The notes under the pieces: model-generated
Databases searched by the model: none
The model's input: only the letters and a program-made list of their open reading frames with translations
What the model was told of the DNA's origin: nothing
Part shown: positions 51,485-62,778 of the stretch, piece after piece
Layout of the letters: the number at the start of each line of letters is the position of its first letter
How positions within the stretch are numbered: the first letter of the stretch is position 1
Position numbers and translations under genes: made by a program
DNA from: Rhizobiales bacterium Y(2018)
GTDB lineage: Bacteria; Pseudomonadota; Alphaproteobacteria; Rhizobiales; Aestuariivirgaceae
NCBI GenBank assembly: GCA_005502925.1
Contig: SCPD01000015.1
Span: 62,001 to 126,000 of the forward strand
Length of the DNA: 64,000 bases
Direction of reading: 5' to 3'

Positions 51485-52228
51485 TCAGTCCATGACGATG
51501 CCGCCGCCGGCGATGACGGTTTCACCCGTCATGTAGCGGTTGCGTTCGCTGGCGAGGAAATAGACGACCTCTGCGATGTCGCTCGGATCCGCCACCCGGC
51601 CGAGCGGCGTCGATTTGGCGAGATCCTCATAGATGCCCAAGGCCCGCAGATTGGGCGTGTCGATCGGACCGGGCGACACGGCATTGACCAATATGCCGTC
51701 GGGCGCCAGTTCCTGGGCGAAGGATTTGGTCAGGCTGATCACGCCCGCTTTGGCGGCCGCGTAATGAGCGTTCTTGGCATAGGGGATATAGGCGTCGATC
51801 GAGGCGATCGACACGATGCGGCCGGCCTTGCGCGGCTTCATGTGATTGGCGGCGGCCACCGACATATGGAACATGGCGCGCAGATTGACGTCGAATGTGT
51901 AGTCCCAGGCCTCATCGTCGATGTCGAGCATGGGCTTGCGCGGATAGACGCCGGCATTGTTGATCAGGATGTCGGCGTGGCCGAGCGCCGAGGCGGCGAG
52001 GCTGAAGGCGACATGGGCCTTGTCGCGCCGGCGTATGTCGCCCGCAACGCCGACCGCTTTCGTGGGGCCGCCCAGGCGTTCGACGGCGCTCGCGAGCCCG
52101 TCCTTGTCGATGTCGATGATCGCCACCTTGGCGCCACGCTCCGTGAAGAGACTGGACAAGGCGAAACCCAGGCCCCGTACCCCGCCGGTGATCACGACAT
52201 GCCGGCCGGCCATTTCCGCTGATCCCAT
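51485..52228 (-). CDS. SDR-family oxidoreductase (island B, first gene)
   Basis: A 247-residue classical SDR: VITGGVRGLGFALSSL, DILINNAGVYPRKPM, catalytic Ser in SIASIDAYIPYAKNA, Tyr/Lys in HYAAAKAGVISLTKSF. The Asp in VAIIDIDKDG suggests NAD. The start is ATG 52226-52228 with GGAGGGG just upstream. It is the first gene of the nine-gene island B operon; the promoter with an overlapping palindrome is at 52285-52313. A third SDR in one operon suggests several alcohol/ketone steps. Confidence 0.9.
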   Translation of the reverse strand: MGSAEMAGRHVVITGGVRGLGFALSSLFTERGAKVAIIDIDKDGLASAVERLGGPTKAVGVAGDIRRRDKAHVAFSLAASALGHADILINNAGVYPRKPMLDIDDEAWDYTFDVNLRAMFHMSVAAANHMKPRKAGRIVSIASIDAYIPYAKNAHYAAAKAGVISLTKSFAQELAPDGILVNAVSPGPIDTPNLRALGIYEDLAKSTPLGRVADPSDIAEVVYFLASERNRYMTGETVIAGGGIVMD

Positions 52229-52284
52229 TCGTCCCCTCCAAGGGCTGAGCGACCCTCGTTGTGATCGCTTTCCAATTTCAATTA

Positions 52285-52313
52285 TTATTATGCGATAAAA
52301 CTTGTTTGACAAG
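52285..52313 (-). promoter_or_regulatory. Promoter with overlapping palindrome (island B operon)
   Basis: On the minus strand: TTGTCA (52312-52307), 16-bp spacer, TAATAA (52290-52285), a fair sigma-70 promoter 57 bp before the first SDR start. CTTGT-TTG-ACAAG, a perfect 5-bp palindrome at 52301-52313, covers the -35 hexamer, as a repressor site would. Confidence 0.5.
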
Positions 52314-52372
52314 CAGGAATCGAAGCGGCGGCGAAAATCCGCCGCAGCTTGTTGAAAACAAAGAGAATTAGA

Positions 52373-53404
52373 TCAGGAATTGAGGCTGATCAGAGCGTCA
52401 TGCGGGATATCGACAGCGACTTCGGTGCCGGGCGCAATGAAGGCTTCGCCGGCCTTGAAGGGCGCATCGATCTGCACCTCACCGCCCGGGCGCGCGATCG
52501 CATAACGCACGATCGAGCCCAAGAATTCGCGATGCTGGACGGTGCCGGACAGGCGCAAGTGACCGCCGGGCGCCGGCGCCGCGGCGGATGGGCTGAGCTT
52601 GCCGTCGGCCGGCCGGAAGGCAAGTTTGGCGCCGGCCAGGCCTGCCGGCGCACCGGCGCCAAGGCTGTCCCGCGCCAGAATATTGGCTGAGCCCAGGAAG
52701 CCCGCGACGAAGCTGGTGGCGGGCGCGGTGAAGAGATCGACCGGCGAGCCCGTCTGCAGGAGCTTGCCTTCATTGAGGATGGCGATGCGGTCGCAGATGG
52801 CGCTCGCCTCTTCCTGGTCATGGGTGACGAAGATGGTGGTGAGACCGAGCTCCTGCTGCAATTCGCGCAGCCACCGCCGAAGCTCGGTGCGCACCGTCAC
52901 ATCGAGCGCGCCGAAAGGTTCATCGAGCAGCAGCACGCGCGGCCGGATTACCAAAGCACGGGCGAGCGCCACGCGCTGTCGCTGGCCGCCCGACAACTGC
53001 GCCGGAAACCGTTCGCCGAGATTGGTGAGACGGACGAGCTTCAGGATCTCGCTGACGCGCTGGCGGACCTGCTCTTCGGAAGGCCGCGTCTCGCGCGCCA
53101 TCACGCGCAGGCCAAAGGCGACATTCTCGAAGACGGAAAGATGCGGGAACAACGCATAATGCTGGAACACGAAGCCGATCTGCCGATAGCGCGGCGCCAC
53201 ATCGGTCGCATCCTCGCCGTCGAACAGCACCCTGCCCTGATCCGGCGTCTCGAGCCCGGCGATGATGCGGAGCAGCGTCGTCTTGCCGGAACCCGAGGGG
53301 CCCAGCAGCGCAACGAGTTCGCCCTTGGGGATGTCGAGGCTCACACTGTCGAGCGCCTGATACTGGCCGAAGCGCTTGCTTACGCTGTCGATATGCAAGG
53401 TCAT
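52373..53404 (-). CDS. cysA: Sulfate/thiosulfate ABC transporter ATPase CysA
   Basis: A 343-residue ATPase: Walker [16 protein letters not shown]-loop [20 protein letters not shown], signature [14 protein letters not shown], Walker [14 protein letters not shown], switch His in [11 protein letters not shown]-terminal TOBE domain. The phrase [12 protein letters not shown]-like helix ([18 protein letters not shown]) is a CysA marker. It is last gene of the operon sbp-cysT-cysW-cysA. The start at ATG 53402-53404 fits the family ([13 protein letters not shown]). Confidence 0.95.
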   Translation of the reverse strand: MTLHIDSVSKRFGQYQALDSVSLDIPKGELVALLGPSGSGKTTLLRIIAGLETPDQGRVLFDGEDATDVAPRYRQIGFVFQHYALFPHLSVFENVAFGLRVMARETRPSEEQVRQRVSEILKLVRLTNLGERFPAQLSGGQRQRVALARALVIRPRVLLLDEPFGALDVTVRTELRRWLRELQQELGLTTIFVTHDQEEASAICDRIAILNEGKLLQTGSPVDLFTAPATSFVAGFLGSANILARDSLGAGAPAGLAGAKLAFRPADGKLSPSAAAPAPGGHLRLSGTVQHREFLGSIVRYAIARPGGEVQIDAPFKAGEAFIAPGTEVAVDIPHDALISLNS

Positions 53405-53408
53405 GGGA

Positions 53409-54248
53409 TCAGGTTCCTTCCGCATGGCGGCGCACACCGCGGCGCTCGAGCAGGAATTTGGCGATAAGGGTGAAGACGGCGATCAGCATCAGCACCGAGG
53501 CCGCGGCGAAGGCGCCGACCGAATTATGGTCCTGATAGAGCAGCTCGACATGCAGCGGCAGCGTGTTGGTTTCGCCGCGCACATTGCCGGAGACGATCGA
53601 CACCGCGCCGAACTCGCCGAAGACGCGGGCGTTGCACAGGATGATGCCGTAGAGCAGCGCCCAGCGCATGCCGGGCAGGCTGATGCGCCAGAAGGTCTGG
53701 AAGCCCGAGGCGCCGAGCGAGATGCCCGCCTCCTCGCGCTCGCGGCCTTGCGCCTCGAGGAGCGGAATGAGCTCGCGCGCCACGAAAGGCGCCGTCACGA
53801 ACAGGCTCGCCAGCACGATGCCCGGCAGCGCGAACATGATCTTGATGTCATTCGCCTGCAGCCACGGCCCGAACAGGCCTTGCGCGCCAAAGACGAAGAG
53901 ATAAGCGACACCCGCCACGATCGGCGAGATCGAATAGGGCAGCTCGATGATGGCGGTGAGGAACCGGCGGCCGGGAAAGTCGAATTTGGCGATGGCCCAG
54001 GCGGCGGCAATGCCGAACAGCGTGTTGATCGGCACCGCGATGAGCGCAGTGATCACCGAAAGCTTCACCGCATGCAGCGTATCTTCCGTCAGCAGGCTTT
54101 CGAAATAGCGTCCCGCCCCACCGGCGAAGGCATAGCTCAGGATCGCCAGCAAAGGTGCCGCGATAAGGAATATGGCGATGATCGCCACGGCGCCGATGAG
54201 GAGCCGGCGGACGAGCTTCTGGTCGCCTACACGTTTCGTCGCCATCAT
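53409..54248 (-). CDS. cysW: Sulfate ABC transporter permease CysW
   Basis: A 279-residue permease with six predicted helices ([35 protein letters not shown]-type core; [20 protein letters not shown]). The CysW signatures [20 protein letters not shown] and [20 protein letters not shown] are unambiguous. The EAA loop is [20 protein letters not shown]. It pairs with CysT to form the sulfate/thiosulfate channel. It starts one base beyond the end of cysT (54250). Confidence 0.95.
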   Translation of the reverse strand: MMATKRVGDQKLVRRLLIGAVAIIAIFLIAAPLLAILSYAFAGGAGRYFESLLTEDTLHAVKLSVITALIAVPINTLFGIAAAWAIAKFDFPGRRFLTAIIELPYSISPIVAGVAYLFVFGAQGLFGPWLQANDIKIMFALPGIVLASLFVTAPFVARELIPLLEAQGREREEAGISLGASGFQTFWRISLPGMRWALLYGIILCNARVFGEFGAVSIVSGNVRGETNTLPLHVELLYQDHNSVGAFAAASVLMLIAVFTLIAKFLLERRGVRRHAEGT

Positions 54249-54249
54249 C

Positions 54250-55074
54250 TCAGCTCCGCGTCAGATGCCGGCCATACCAGGACTGCGCCAGGCTGGTCAG
54301 GATGAGGATGGCGAGCGAGGCGAACAGCATCACCGTGGCGATCGCCGCCGCGCCCGGATAGTCGAACTCCTCGACGCGGATGAAGGCGAGCAGCGAGGTG
54401 ATCTCGGTCGACAGCGGCTGGTTGCCGGCGATGAAGATGATGGCGCCGAATTCGCCGAGGCAGCGCACGAACGCGAAGGAAATACCGGCAAGCAATGCCG
54501 GCATCAGCAAGGGCAGGATGACCCGGCGCATCGTGTCGAGATCGCCGGCGCCCAGGCAGGAAGCGGCATCCTCGAATTCGGGATCGAGCTCTTCCAGCAC
54601 CGGCTGCACCGTGCGCACAATGAAAGGCAGGCTCGTGAAGATCATCGCGATGATGATGCCGAGCGGCGTATAGGCGACTTCGATGCCGATGGACGCCAAG
54701 GGTGCCCCGAACCAGCCGTTCTTGGCGAAGAGCGCGGTGAGCGTCACGCCGGCGACGGCGGTCGGCAGCGCGAAGGGCACATCGACCAGCGTGTCGAGCA
54801 GCCGCTTGCCGGGAAAGTCGTAGCGCACCAGCACCCAGGCGAAAGCGAAGCCGAAGACCGCGTTGAAAAGCGTGGCGGCGAGCGCGCAGAGAACGGTGAT
54901 CCGATAGGTCGACAGCGCCCGGGGCGAGGTGACGATGTTCCAGAATTCGCCGAGAGACAGGCTCATCGCCTTGAGCAAAACCGCCGCGACAGGCAGCGCG
55001 ATGATGAGCGTCACATAGACGAGCGTGACGCCGAGCGAGAGCGGAAGGCCGGGAAGAATGCGCCGTTGCGGCAT
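54250..55074 (-). CDS. cysT: Sulfate ABC transporter permease CysT (CysU)
   Basis: A 274-residue permease: LPGLPLSLGVTLVYVTLIIA, FNAVFGFAFAWVLVRYDFPG, KRLLDTLVDVPFALPTAVAG and the CysT signature RCLGEFGAIIFIAGNQPLST with EITSLLAFIRVEEFDYPGA. The EAA loop is EDAASCLGAGDLDTMRRVIL. It lies 74 bp downstream of the binding-protein gene, with a perfect hairpin in the gap, and is almost contiguous with cysW. Confidence 0.95.
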   Translation of the reverse strand: MPQRRILPGLPLSLGVTLVYVTLIIALPVAAVLLKAMSLSLGEFWNIVTSPRALSTYRITVLCALAATLFNAVFGFAFAWVLVRYDFPGKRLLDTLVDVPFALPTAVAGVTLTALFAKNGWFGAPLASIGIEVAYTPLGIIIAMIFTSLPFIVRTVQPVLEELDPEFEDAASCLGAGDLDTMRRVILPLLMPALLAGISFAFVRCLGEFGAIIFIAGNQPLSTEITSLLAFIRVEEFDYPGAAAIATVMLFASLAILILTSLAQSWYGRHLTRS

Positions 55075-55104
55075 GAGAAATCAGGCAACCTTGAACAAGG
55101 GAAC

Positions 55105-55125
55105 GGGGCGGGATGAACCCGCCCC
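55105..55125 (-). terminator. Intercistronic hairpin between sbp and cysT
   Basis: GGGGCGGG (55105-55112), loop ATGAA, CCCGCCCC (55118-55125): a perfect 8-bp GC stem with no T tract. It more likely limits read-through or protects the binding-protein mRNA than ends the operon. Confidence 0.55.
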
Positions 55126-55148
55126 GCCCGCTTTAAGCACAGTTTTGT

Positions 55149-56153
55149 TCAGCGCGCGACAAAGAGCTGATCGAGAATGCCGTCCGAAGCGAAATGCTCC
55201 TTGGAGACCTTGGACCAGCCACCGAACACATCCTCGACGGTGACGAGCCTGATCTCGGGGAAGTCGGCCTTGTGCTTCTCGACCACGCTCGGCTCATGCA
55301 CCCGGTTGCCGAACTGCGCCACAATCTCCTGGCCTTCCGGCGAATAAAGGAACTTGAGATAGGCCTCAGCGATGGCACGCGAGCCGCGCTTGTCGGCGAC
55401 CTTGTCGACAACCGCCACCGGGAACTCGGCCAAGAGGCTCGCCGGCGGTGTCACCAGGTCGAACTTGTCCTCGCCGAACTCCTTGGCGATGGCGCGCGTC
55501 TCGGCCTCGAAGGTGATGAGAACGTCACCCGTCTCGCGCTCGACGAAGGTGGTGGTGGCGCCGCGCCCGCCGGTGTCAAAGACCGGCACATTGGCGAACA
55601 GCTTCTTGATGAAATCGCGGATCTGCGTCTCGTCGCCCTTGAAGGCTTCCTTGGCATAGGCCCAGGCGGCGAGATAAGTGTAGCGCGCATTGCCCGAGGT
55701 TTTGGGATTCGGGAAGATCACCTTGACGTCCTCGCGGACGAGATCGCCCCAGTCCTTGATGCCTTTCGGATTGCCCTCGCGCACCAGGAAGGACGGGAAA
55801 GAATAATAGGGCGAGGCATTATTGGGCAGCCGCGTCTGCCAGTCGGCGGCGACGAGACCACCCTTGTCATGCAGGATCTGCACGTCGGTGACCTGGTTGA
55901 AGGTCACCACATCGGCCTCGAGCCCTTCGAGGATGGCGCGCGCCTGCTTGGAGGAACCGGCATGCGACTGCTTGACTTCGAGATCCTTGCCCGTATCGGC
56001 CTTGTATTTGACGATGAAGGCCTTGTTGACCTCGGCATAGAGCTCGCGTGCAATGTCGTAAGAGACATTGAGGATGCTGTTCGGTTCTTCGGCCTTTACC
56101 GGCGCGGCAAACGCCAGGGTGGCCAGCGCCGCTGCCACGATAAGCTTTTTCAT
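55149..56153 (-). CDS. sbp: Sulfate-binding protein
   Basis: A 334-residue periplasmic protein. It has a Sec signal (MKKLIVAAALATLAFAAPVK ending AEE) and sulfate-binding landmarks: NVSYDIARELYAEVNKAFIV, QSHAGSSKQARAILEGLEAD, VVTFNQVTDVQILHD, FPNPKTSGNARYTYLAAWAY, and VFDTGGRGATTTFVERETGD. It delivers sulfate or thiosulfate to CysTWA, encoded directly downstream. The start is ATG 56151-56153 with GGAGG 5 bp upstream. A perfect GTTCT-N6-AGAAC palindrome lies 57 bp upstream. Confidence 0.95.
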   Translation of the reverse strand: MKKLIVAAALATLAFAAPVKAEEPNSILNVSYDIARELYAEVNKAFIVKYKADTGKDLEVKQSHAGSSKQARAILEGLEADVVTFNQVTDVQILHDKGGLVAADWQTRLPNNASPYYSFPSFLVREGNPKGIKDWGDLVREDVKVIFPNPKTSGNARYTYLAAWAYAKEAFKGDETQIRDFIKKLFANVPVFDTGGRGATTTFVERETGDVLITFEAETRAIAKEFGEDKFDLVTPPASLLAEFPVAVVDKVADKRGSRAIAEAYLKFLYSPEGQEIVAQFGNRVHEPSVVEKHKADFPEIRLVTVEDVFGGWSKVSKEHFASDGILDQLFVAR

Positions 56154-56209
56154 AAGTCCTCCAGGGGGATAAGAGAAGGCAGGCAAGAGTTCTGTTTAAG
56201 ATCTCGACT

Positions 56210-56225
56210 GTTCTATAAAAAGAAC
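56210..56225. promoter_or_regulatory. Palindrome upstream of the sulfate importer operon
   Basis: GTTCT-ATAAAA-AGAAC (56210-56225), a perfect 5-bp inverted repeat with A/T spacer, 57 bp before the sulfate-binding-protein start. It is a candidate site for a sulfur-responsive regulator. Confidence 0.45.
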
Positions 56226-56364
56226 GAAACCCCTGTCAAGGCATGGCGGCAGGTATTTTCCTTAGGGCAGAAGTGAGGAAATCTCAGAGCGGCCTTTGCC
56301 AGTTTTGTTTCTTGCCTGCCGGCGGAGGCCGGGCGAAAGATAACGCCGACGGCAGGGAGGCCAA

Positions 56365-58308
<1,944 letters not shown>

Positions 58309-58315
58309 TCTACGC

Positions 58316-60052
58316 ATGTCGATCCAGCTGACGGTCCGAAAGAAGATCATGGGCATCGCCGTCGGACTGATCGTCCTGATGGTGCTCACGGCCATTTTGT
58401 CGCTGGTCTGGGTCTTGCGGGTGGAGCAGCGCATCGGCGAGCTCTCCAACAGCTACATCCCGGCCTATGGCCATCTGGCGCGGACCAACATTCGCTCACT
58501 GGAGCGGGCCTTGGCGCTGCGCCGCATGGTGATGGTCAAGATGCAGGCGCCGGTCGACACCGCCAAATATGAGGAAAACCGCGAGCTCTTCGAAAGCAAG
58601 GGCGATGAGGTCGAGAAGGAAGCGCAGGCCGCCCGCGATCTGATCAACGGTCTCGTCGAGACGCGGAAATCATCCGCCGACGACGCCATCGCGCTGGTCC
58701 GGCTCGACGGCCGCATCGCCGCGGCGATGACGGATACCCGCCAGCAGCTGAACGAGGAGATCGACCGTCTCTTCGCGGCCCTCGATACGCGCGACGGCAA
58801 GGTGATATCCGACAGCATGACGCGGGTCGACGCTTTGCGCGACGACCTCATCGGCAAGCTCGACGGCATTCGCGCCGACATGCTGTCCTTGCTGCAGGCC
58901 GATGCGGCGGCGACCGTCGCCCAGCAGCGCCAGGCAATGTTGATCGCCGCGGCCGTGACCGCCCTCGCCGCCGCGCTCGGCCTAACCTTCGCGCTCCTGG
59001 TCAGCGGCGGCATCACGCGCCCGGTGCATCGCCTCCTGGAAGGTACCCGCGCGGTCGAGGCCGGCAACCTCGATCACAACGTCACGGTGAGCTCGCGCGA
59101 CGAGATCGGCCACTTGACCACCGCCTTCAACCGTATGATCGAGCAACTGCGCCTCAAGGAGCATATCCGCCGGACCTTCGGCAAATATGTCGATCCGCGT
59201 GTGGTGGAAGATCTCATCGACCACCCGGTGCTCGCCACCGAAGGACAGCACCGTATCATGACGGTGATGTTCTGTGACGTCAAAGGCTTCACTGGCATCG
59301 CCAAGGAGACGACATCCGAGGGTCTCGTCAAGGTGATGAACCGGTACTTTTCGACGATGTCTGCGCCGGTCCGCGACAATGGCGGCATCATCGACAAATA
59401 TATCGGCGACGCCATCATGGCCTATTGGGGCCCGCCCTTCACCGAGAACGCCGATCAGGCGCGCCTCGCGAGCCTCGCCGCCCTCGATATGCAGGCGCAC
59501 ATCGCTCCGCTCAAGGCCGAGATCGCCGAGCTGCTCGGCATGCGCAGCCTGCCGATCGCCTTCGACATCCGCATCGGTGTCGCCACCGGCGAAGCGCTGG
59601 TCGGCAGTGTCGGCTCGGAGTTCATGATGAGCTACACCGTGCTCGGCGAGACGGTGAACCTGGCCTCGCGCCTCGAAGGCGCCAGCAAGCATTATGGCAC
59701 CCGCATCCTCGCGTCGGCCGATACCATCGCCGGTGCCGCAGACGCGATCGAAACGCGCGAGATCGATCGTGTGGTGGTGCTGGGCGAGACGCGGCCACAG
59801 ACGATGTACGAGATCATGGGCCGCAAAGGCGAGCTGACGCCCACGCAGCACGAGCTGAAGGCGCGTTTCGCCGAAGGGCTCGCCGCCTATCGCGCCAGGC
59901 GCTGGGATGACGCGCGCGGCGTTTTCGCCGCGGCGCTCGCGATAATTCCCGATGACGGCCCCTCGCGCACTTTCCTCAAGCGGATCGAAGGCTTCGCCAC
60001 GGTACCACCGCCTGATTCCTGGGACGGATGCTGGCATCTCGATCAGAAATAG
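58316..60052 (+). CDS. Membrane class III adenylate/guanylate cyclase with HAMP
   Basis: A 578-residue protein: membrane helix 1 (IMGIAVGLIVLMVLTAILSL, about 11-30), a roughly 170-residue helical periplasmic sensor, helix 2 (LIAAAVTALAAALGLTFALL), HAMP (GGITRPVHRLLEGTRAVEAG) and a class III cyclase domain (about 310-480). Catalytic pieces are present: metal Asp in VMFCDVKGFTGIAKE and IDKYIGDAIMAYWG, transition-state Asn/Arg in LGETVNLASRLEGASKHYGT. A short helical C-terminal tail resembles a TPR. ATG 58316 is preferred to an upstream in-frame start inside the CoA-transferase gene. It makes a cyclic nucleotide in response to an external signal. Confidence 0.9.
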   Translation: MSIQLTVRKKIMGIAVGLIVLMVLTAILSLVWVLRVEQRIGELSNSYIPAYGHLARTNIRSLERALALRRMVMVKMQAPVDTAKYEENRELFESKGDEVEKEAQAARDLINGLVETRKSSADDAIALVRLDGRIAAAMTDTRQQLNEEIDRLFAALDTRDGKVISDSMTRVDALRDDLIGKLDGIRADMLSLLQADAAATVAQQRQAMLIAAAVTALAAALGLTFALLVSGGITRPVHRLLEGTRAVEAGNLDHNVTVSSRDEIGHLTTAFNRMIEQLRLKEHIRRTFGKYVDPRVVEDLIDHPVLATEGQHRIMTVMFCDVKGFTGIAKETTSEGLVKVMNRYFSTMSAPVRDNGGIIDKYIGDAIMAYWGPPFTENADQARLASLAALDMQAHIAPLKAEIAELLGMRSLPIAFDIRIGVATGEALVGSVGSEFMMSYTVLGETVNLASRLEGASKHYGTRILASADTIAGAADAIETREIDRVVVLGETRPQTMYEIMGRKGELTPTQHELKARFAEGLAAYRARRWDDARGVFAAALAIIPDDGPSRTFLKRIEGFATVPPPDSWDGCWHLDQK

Positions 60053-60055
60053 ACG

Positions 60056-61468
60056 TCAAACTCCCTTCGGCAGCGACAGCACCACCTTCATCCCGCCTTC
60101 CGGGCGCGGCGTCATGGTGATATCGCCCTGATGCGCCCGGGCGATGCCACGCGCAATGGCGAGGCCCAGGCCGATGCCGCCGGTCTCGCGGTTGCGCGAG
60201 CGCTCGCGCCGCTCGAAGGGTTGGAAGACGTTCTCAATCTCGCCCGCCGGTATTCCCTCGCCTTCATCGGCGATCGCCACCCCGACATTTCCGTCCGTCT
60301 CGGTGACCGTCACCCGTGCCCGCTTACCGTATTTGACGGCATTGTCGATGAGATTGGTGAGGCATCTCTTGAGCGCGATGGGCCGGCCGGTGCACACGAT
60401 ACGCGCCGGTTCGGCCGGCTGATCCATCTGCACTTCCGGGAAATCGTCGCTGATGGCCTCGGCCAGCGATATCATGTCGATGCGCTCGCTTGCCTCCTTG
60501 TGCGGCTCGTGACTGGCGAAATCAACCACCGACTGGATGATCGCCTCGATCTCGGCGAGATCGGCGATGAGGGCCTTGGTCTCATTCTGCTTCTTGAGCA
60601 GCTCGAAACGCAGGCGCAGCCGTGTCACCGGCGTGCGCAGGTCATGCGCGAGCGCGGCGGCGAGATGCTCGCGTTCCGACACGTAATCGCGCACCTTGCC
60701 CTGCATCCAGTTGATGGCGCGCACCGCCGCGCGGACTTCGCGGCTGCCGGTTTCGGGCAGCGGCGGGCGGTTGAGGTCGTTGCCGATCGCCTTGACGGCC
60801 CGTTCGAAGGCGGCATAGGGCGCGGTGAGCTGCCGGATCGTCCATAGCGACAGCAGGATGATGAAGACGGCCGCGCCGACATAAAGCGGGATATTCTGAG
60901 GCGTCAGCACCGGTGGATCGGGCGTCACCGGCGACACGAAATTGAGCCATTGCCCGTCATTGAACTGCACCGAGACGACGAAACGGCCGCTGCGGCCGAG
61001 ATTGCTGGCCGCTTCCGACAGCTGCTCCTCGACATTGCCGGGCTCGTCTTCGGCATCGTTCGCCCTCGGCACGGTAACGCGCAAGACCGCCGCCGGGTCC
61101 TCCTCACGGATCCTGATATCGCTCACCCCGTCACGGCCGAGCTTGGCAACGAGAATGTCCTCGAGCTCGGCCAGCTCGTCATCGGCGGGGATGGCGCTGG
61201 TGACCGCCGGCCTGGCGGACATCGACAGCATCAGCGGCGGGGTGGCGAGATCGTCGAGAAGGCCCGGCCGCGCCGTGGGCGTCGCCGAATAGAGGGCTTT
61301 CGACAAGGCGACGGTGCGCTCGCCCAAGCGGAAGAGATCGAAAGAGCGCCCGGTGCTCGCCACGCCATGCGAGGCGATGATGAGGGTCGCCGTCTGCGCC
61401 GCAATGAGGCCCGCCACCACGATCAACAGGACCCATGCGGGCAGTGATTGCGGCAGCAGCCGTCTCAT
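60056..61468 (-). CDS. Sensor histidine kinase (EnvZ/OmpB type)
   Basis: A 470-residue membrane kinase: two helices (AWVLLIVVAGLIAAQTATLI near 11-30; YVGAAVFIILLSLWTIRQLT near 200-220) enclose a roughly 165-residue periplasmic sensor. HAMP follows, then HisKA with the phospho-His in LAAALAHDLRTPVTRLRLRF, and HATPase with N-box LTNLIDNAVKYG, G1 IADEGEGIPAGE and G2 GGIGLGLAIARGIAR. The ALAHDLRTP H-box is the EnvZ-type seen in alphaproteobacteria. Its ATG overlaps the TGA of the response-regulator gene by 4 bp. Signal unknown. Confidence 0.93.
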   Translation of the reverse strand: MRRLLPQSLPAWVLLIVVAGLIAAQTATLIIASHGVASTGRSFDLFRLGERTVALSKALYSATPTARPGLLDDLATPPLMLSMSARPAVTSAIPADDELAELEDILVAKLGRDGVSDIRIREEDPAAVLRVTVPRANDAEDEPGNVEEQLSEAASNLGRSGRFVVSVQFNDGQWLNFVSPVTPDPPVLTPQNIPLYVGAAVFIILLSLWTIRQLTAPYAAFERAVKAIGNDLNRPPLPETGSREVRAAVRAINWMQGKVRDYVSEREHLAAALAHDLRTPVTRLRLRFELLKKQNETKALIADLAEIEAIIQSVVDFASHEPHKEASERIDMISLAEAISDDFPEVQMDQPAEPARIVCTGRPIALKRCLTNLIDNAVKYGKRARVTVTETDGNVGVAIADEGEGIPAGEIENVFQPFERRERSRNRETGGIGLGLAIARGIARAHQGDITMTPRPEGGMKVVLSLPKGV

Positions 61469-62187
61469 GGGGTTTCCACGGCCGGCGCGAACATGTAGCC
61501 GCCACCTCTGACGGTCACGATGAAATTGGCGTTCTCCGCGCTCTGGGTGAGCTTGCGCCTGAGCCGGCTCACCAGAATGTCGATGCTGCGGTCGAAGGCC
61601 TGCGCCTCGCGACCCTGTGTCAGGTCGAGCAGTTGATCGCGGCTCAGCGTGCGGCGTGGATGGGTGACGAAGACGGTCAGGAGGTCGAATTCGGCGGTCG
61701 TCAGCGTGACGACGACATTGTCGTCGCTCCACAGCCGGCGCTGCGCCAGGTCGATAGTCCAGCCGCTGAACTTATAGGTCTGGGCCGGCCGCGTCTGGCG
61801 CTCCGCCTCGCCGGCGGCGGCGAATCGGCGGATCACCGCGCGGACCCGCGCCAGGAGCTCGCGCGGCTCGAACGGTTTGGCGAGATAATCGTCGGCGCCC
61901 ATTTCAAGACCAACGATGCGGTCGGTCGTTTCACCGACCGCCGTCACCATGATGATCGGCACCTGCGACTTGGCGCGGATGTCGCGGCACAGCTCCAGGC
62001 CGTTGCGGCCGGGCAGCATGACATCGAGCACCACGAGATCGAAATTCGAACGCCGCAGATGCGCCTGCATCTGCGCCTCGTCATGCGCCACCGACACGCG
62101 ATAGCCGTGGCGTTCGAAGAAATGCCGGATGAGATCGCAGATCTCGCGATCGTCGTCGACGACGAGAAGATGGCCGCTCGTCGTCAT
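61465..62187 (-). CDS. OmpR-family response regulator
   Basis: A 240-residue regulator: receiver (LLVVDDDREICDLIRHFFER; phospho-acceptor D55 in DLVVLDVMLPGRNG; Lys in YLAKPFEPRELL) and a winged helix (TLTTAEFDLLTVFVTHPRRT; FDRSIDILVSRLRRKLTQSA; TVRGGGYMFAP). It is cognate to the kinase encoded immediately downstream (4-bp overlap). The start is ATG 62185-62187; an ATG 15 bp upstream is also possible. Targets are unknown, but the secreted small proteins on the other side of its promoter are candidates by position. Confidence 0.93.
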   Translation of the reverse strand: MTTSGHLLVVDDDREICDLIRHFFERHGYRVSVAHDEAQMQAHLRRSNFDLVVLDVMLPGRNGLELCRDIRAKSQVPIIMVTAVGETTDRIVGLEMGADDYLAKPFEPRELLARVRAVIRRFAAAGEAERQTRPAQTYKFSGWTIDLAQRRLWSDDNVVVTLTTAEFDLLTVFVTHPRRTLSRDQLLDLTQGREAQAFDRSIDILVSRLRRKLTQSAENANFIVTVRGGGYMFAPAVETP

Positions 62188-62412
62188 GCTACGACGTTCC
62201 ATGACAGCTTTGTAATGCAGATGAGTCTCATGACGGTTGGGCCATAACACGGGCTTTCGCGGCGATCCAGTTAACTGGACGACAGTTTTTGTATCCGTCT
62301 CCGTGGCGTGGATACATCTTGTTACTCGGGCCGCGATGTTCGGAAAAAATACGGAAAAGCAGGAAGCCTATCCGTTGTTGCGACAACGATGCGCAACTCT
62401 GGTTCCTCCACT

Positions 62413-62724
62413 ATGTCCCACGTGAGCTGCAGGTTCCGGAACCTGCGCATCGCTTGTCTCGCGGCACTGGCAGGCGTGTTCGCTCTGCTGGCGGGTTCAG
62501 TCGGTGTTGCGGCGGAGCAGACGAGGTCTGACCGTTGCACCATCCTGCAGGACCAGCTCGCCGAGCAGATCAAGACCCATGTCGGGTCCAATCGCTCTGC
62601 CAAGGCCACGACGATGGGAGCGAAGGCGAGGAAGCTCTGCGCTGATGGCAAACAAGCGCAAGGCCTCAGAGCCTATGTCAAAGCGCTCCAGCTGTTTGGG
62701 GTCCAGCCGATCGATCCGAAGTAA
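62413..62724 (+). CDS. Secreted protein with paired cysteines, unknown function
   Basis: A 103-residue exported protein. The signal peptide includes RIACLAALAGVFALLAGSVG with cleavage near AA-EQ. The mature part (about 68 residues) has two cysteines (RSDRCTILQDQLAEQIKTHV; GAKARKLCADGKQAQGLRAY) and is helical, basic and TPR-like, ending LQLFGVQPIDPK. The pattern resembles small rhizobial secreted proteins of unknown function. ATG 62413 or the in-frame ATG 62389 may be the start; neither has a good ribosome site. Confidence 0.65.
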   Translation: MSHVSCRFRNLRIACLAALAGVFALLAGSVGVAAEQTRSDRCTILQDQLAEQIKTHVGSNRSAKATTMGAKARKLCADGKQAQGLRAYVKALQLFGVQPIDPK

Positions 62725-62778
62725 TGACCGAAGCCGACATGCCTCGTGCTTCTTGAAACGAATGGAAAGGATACTGAG

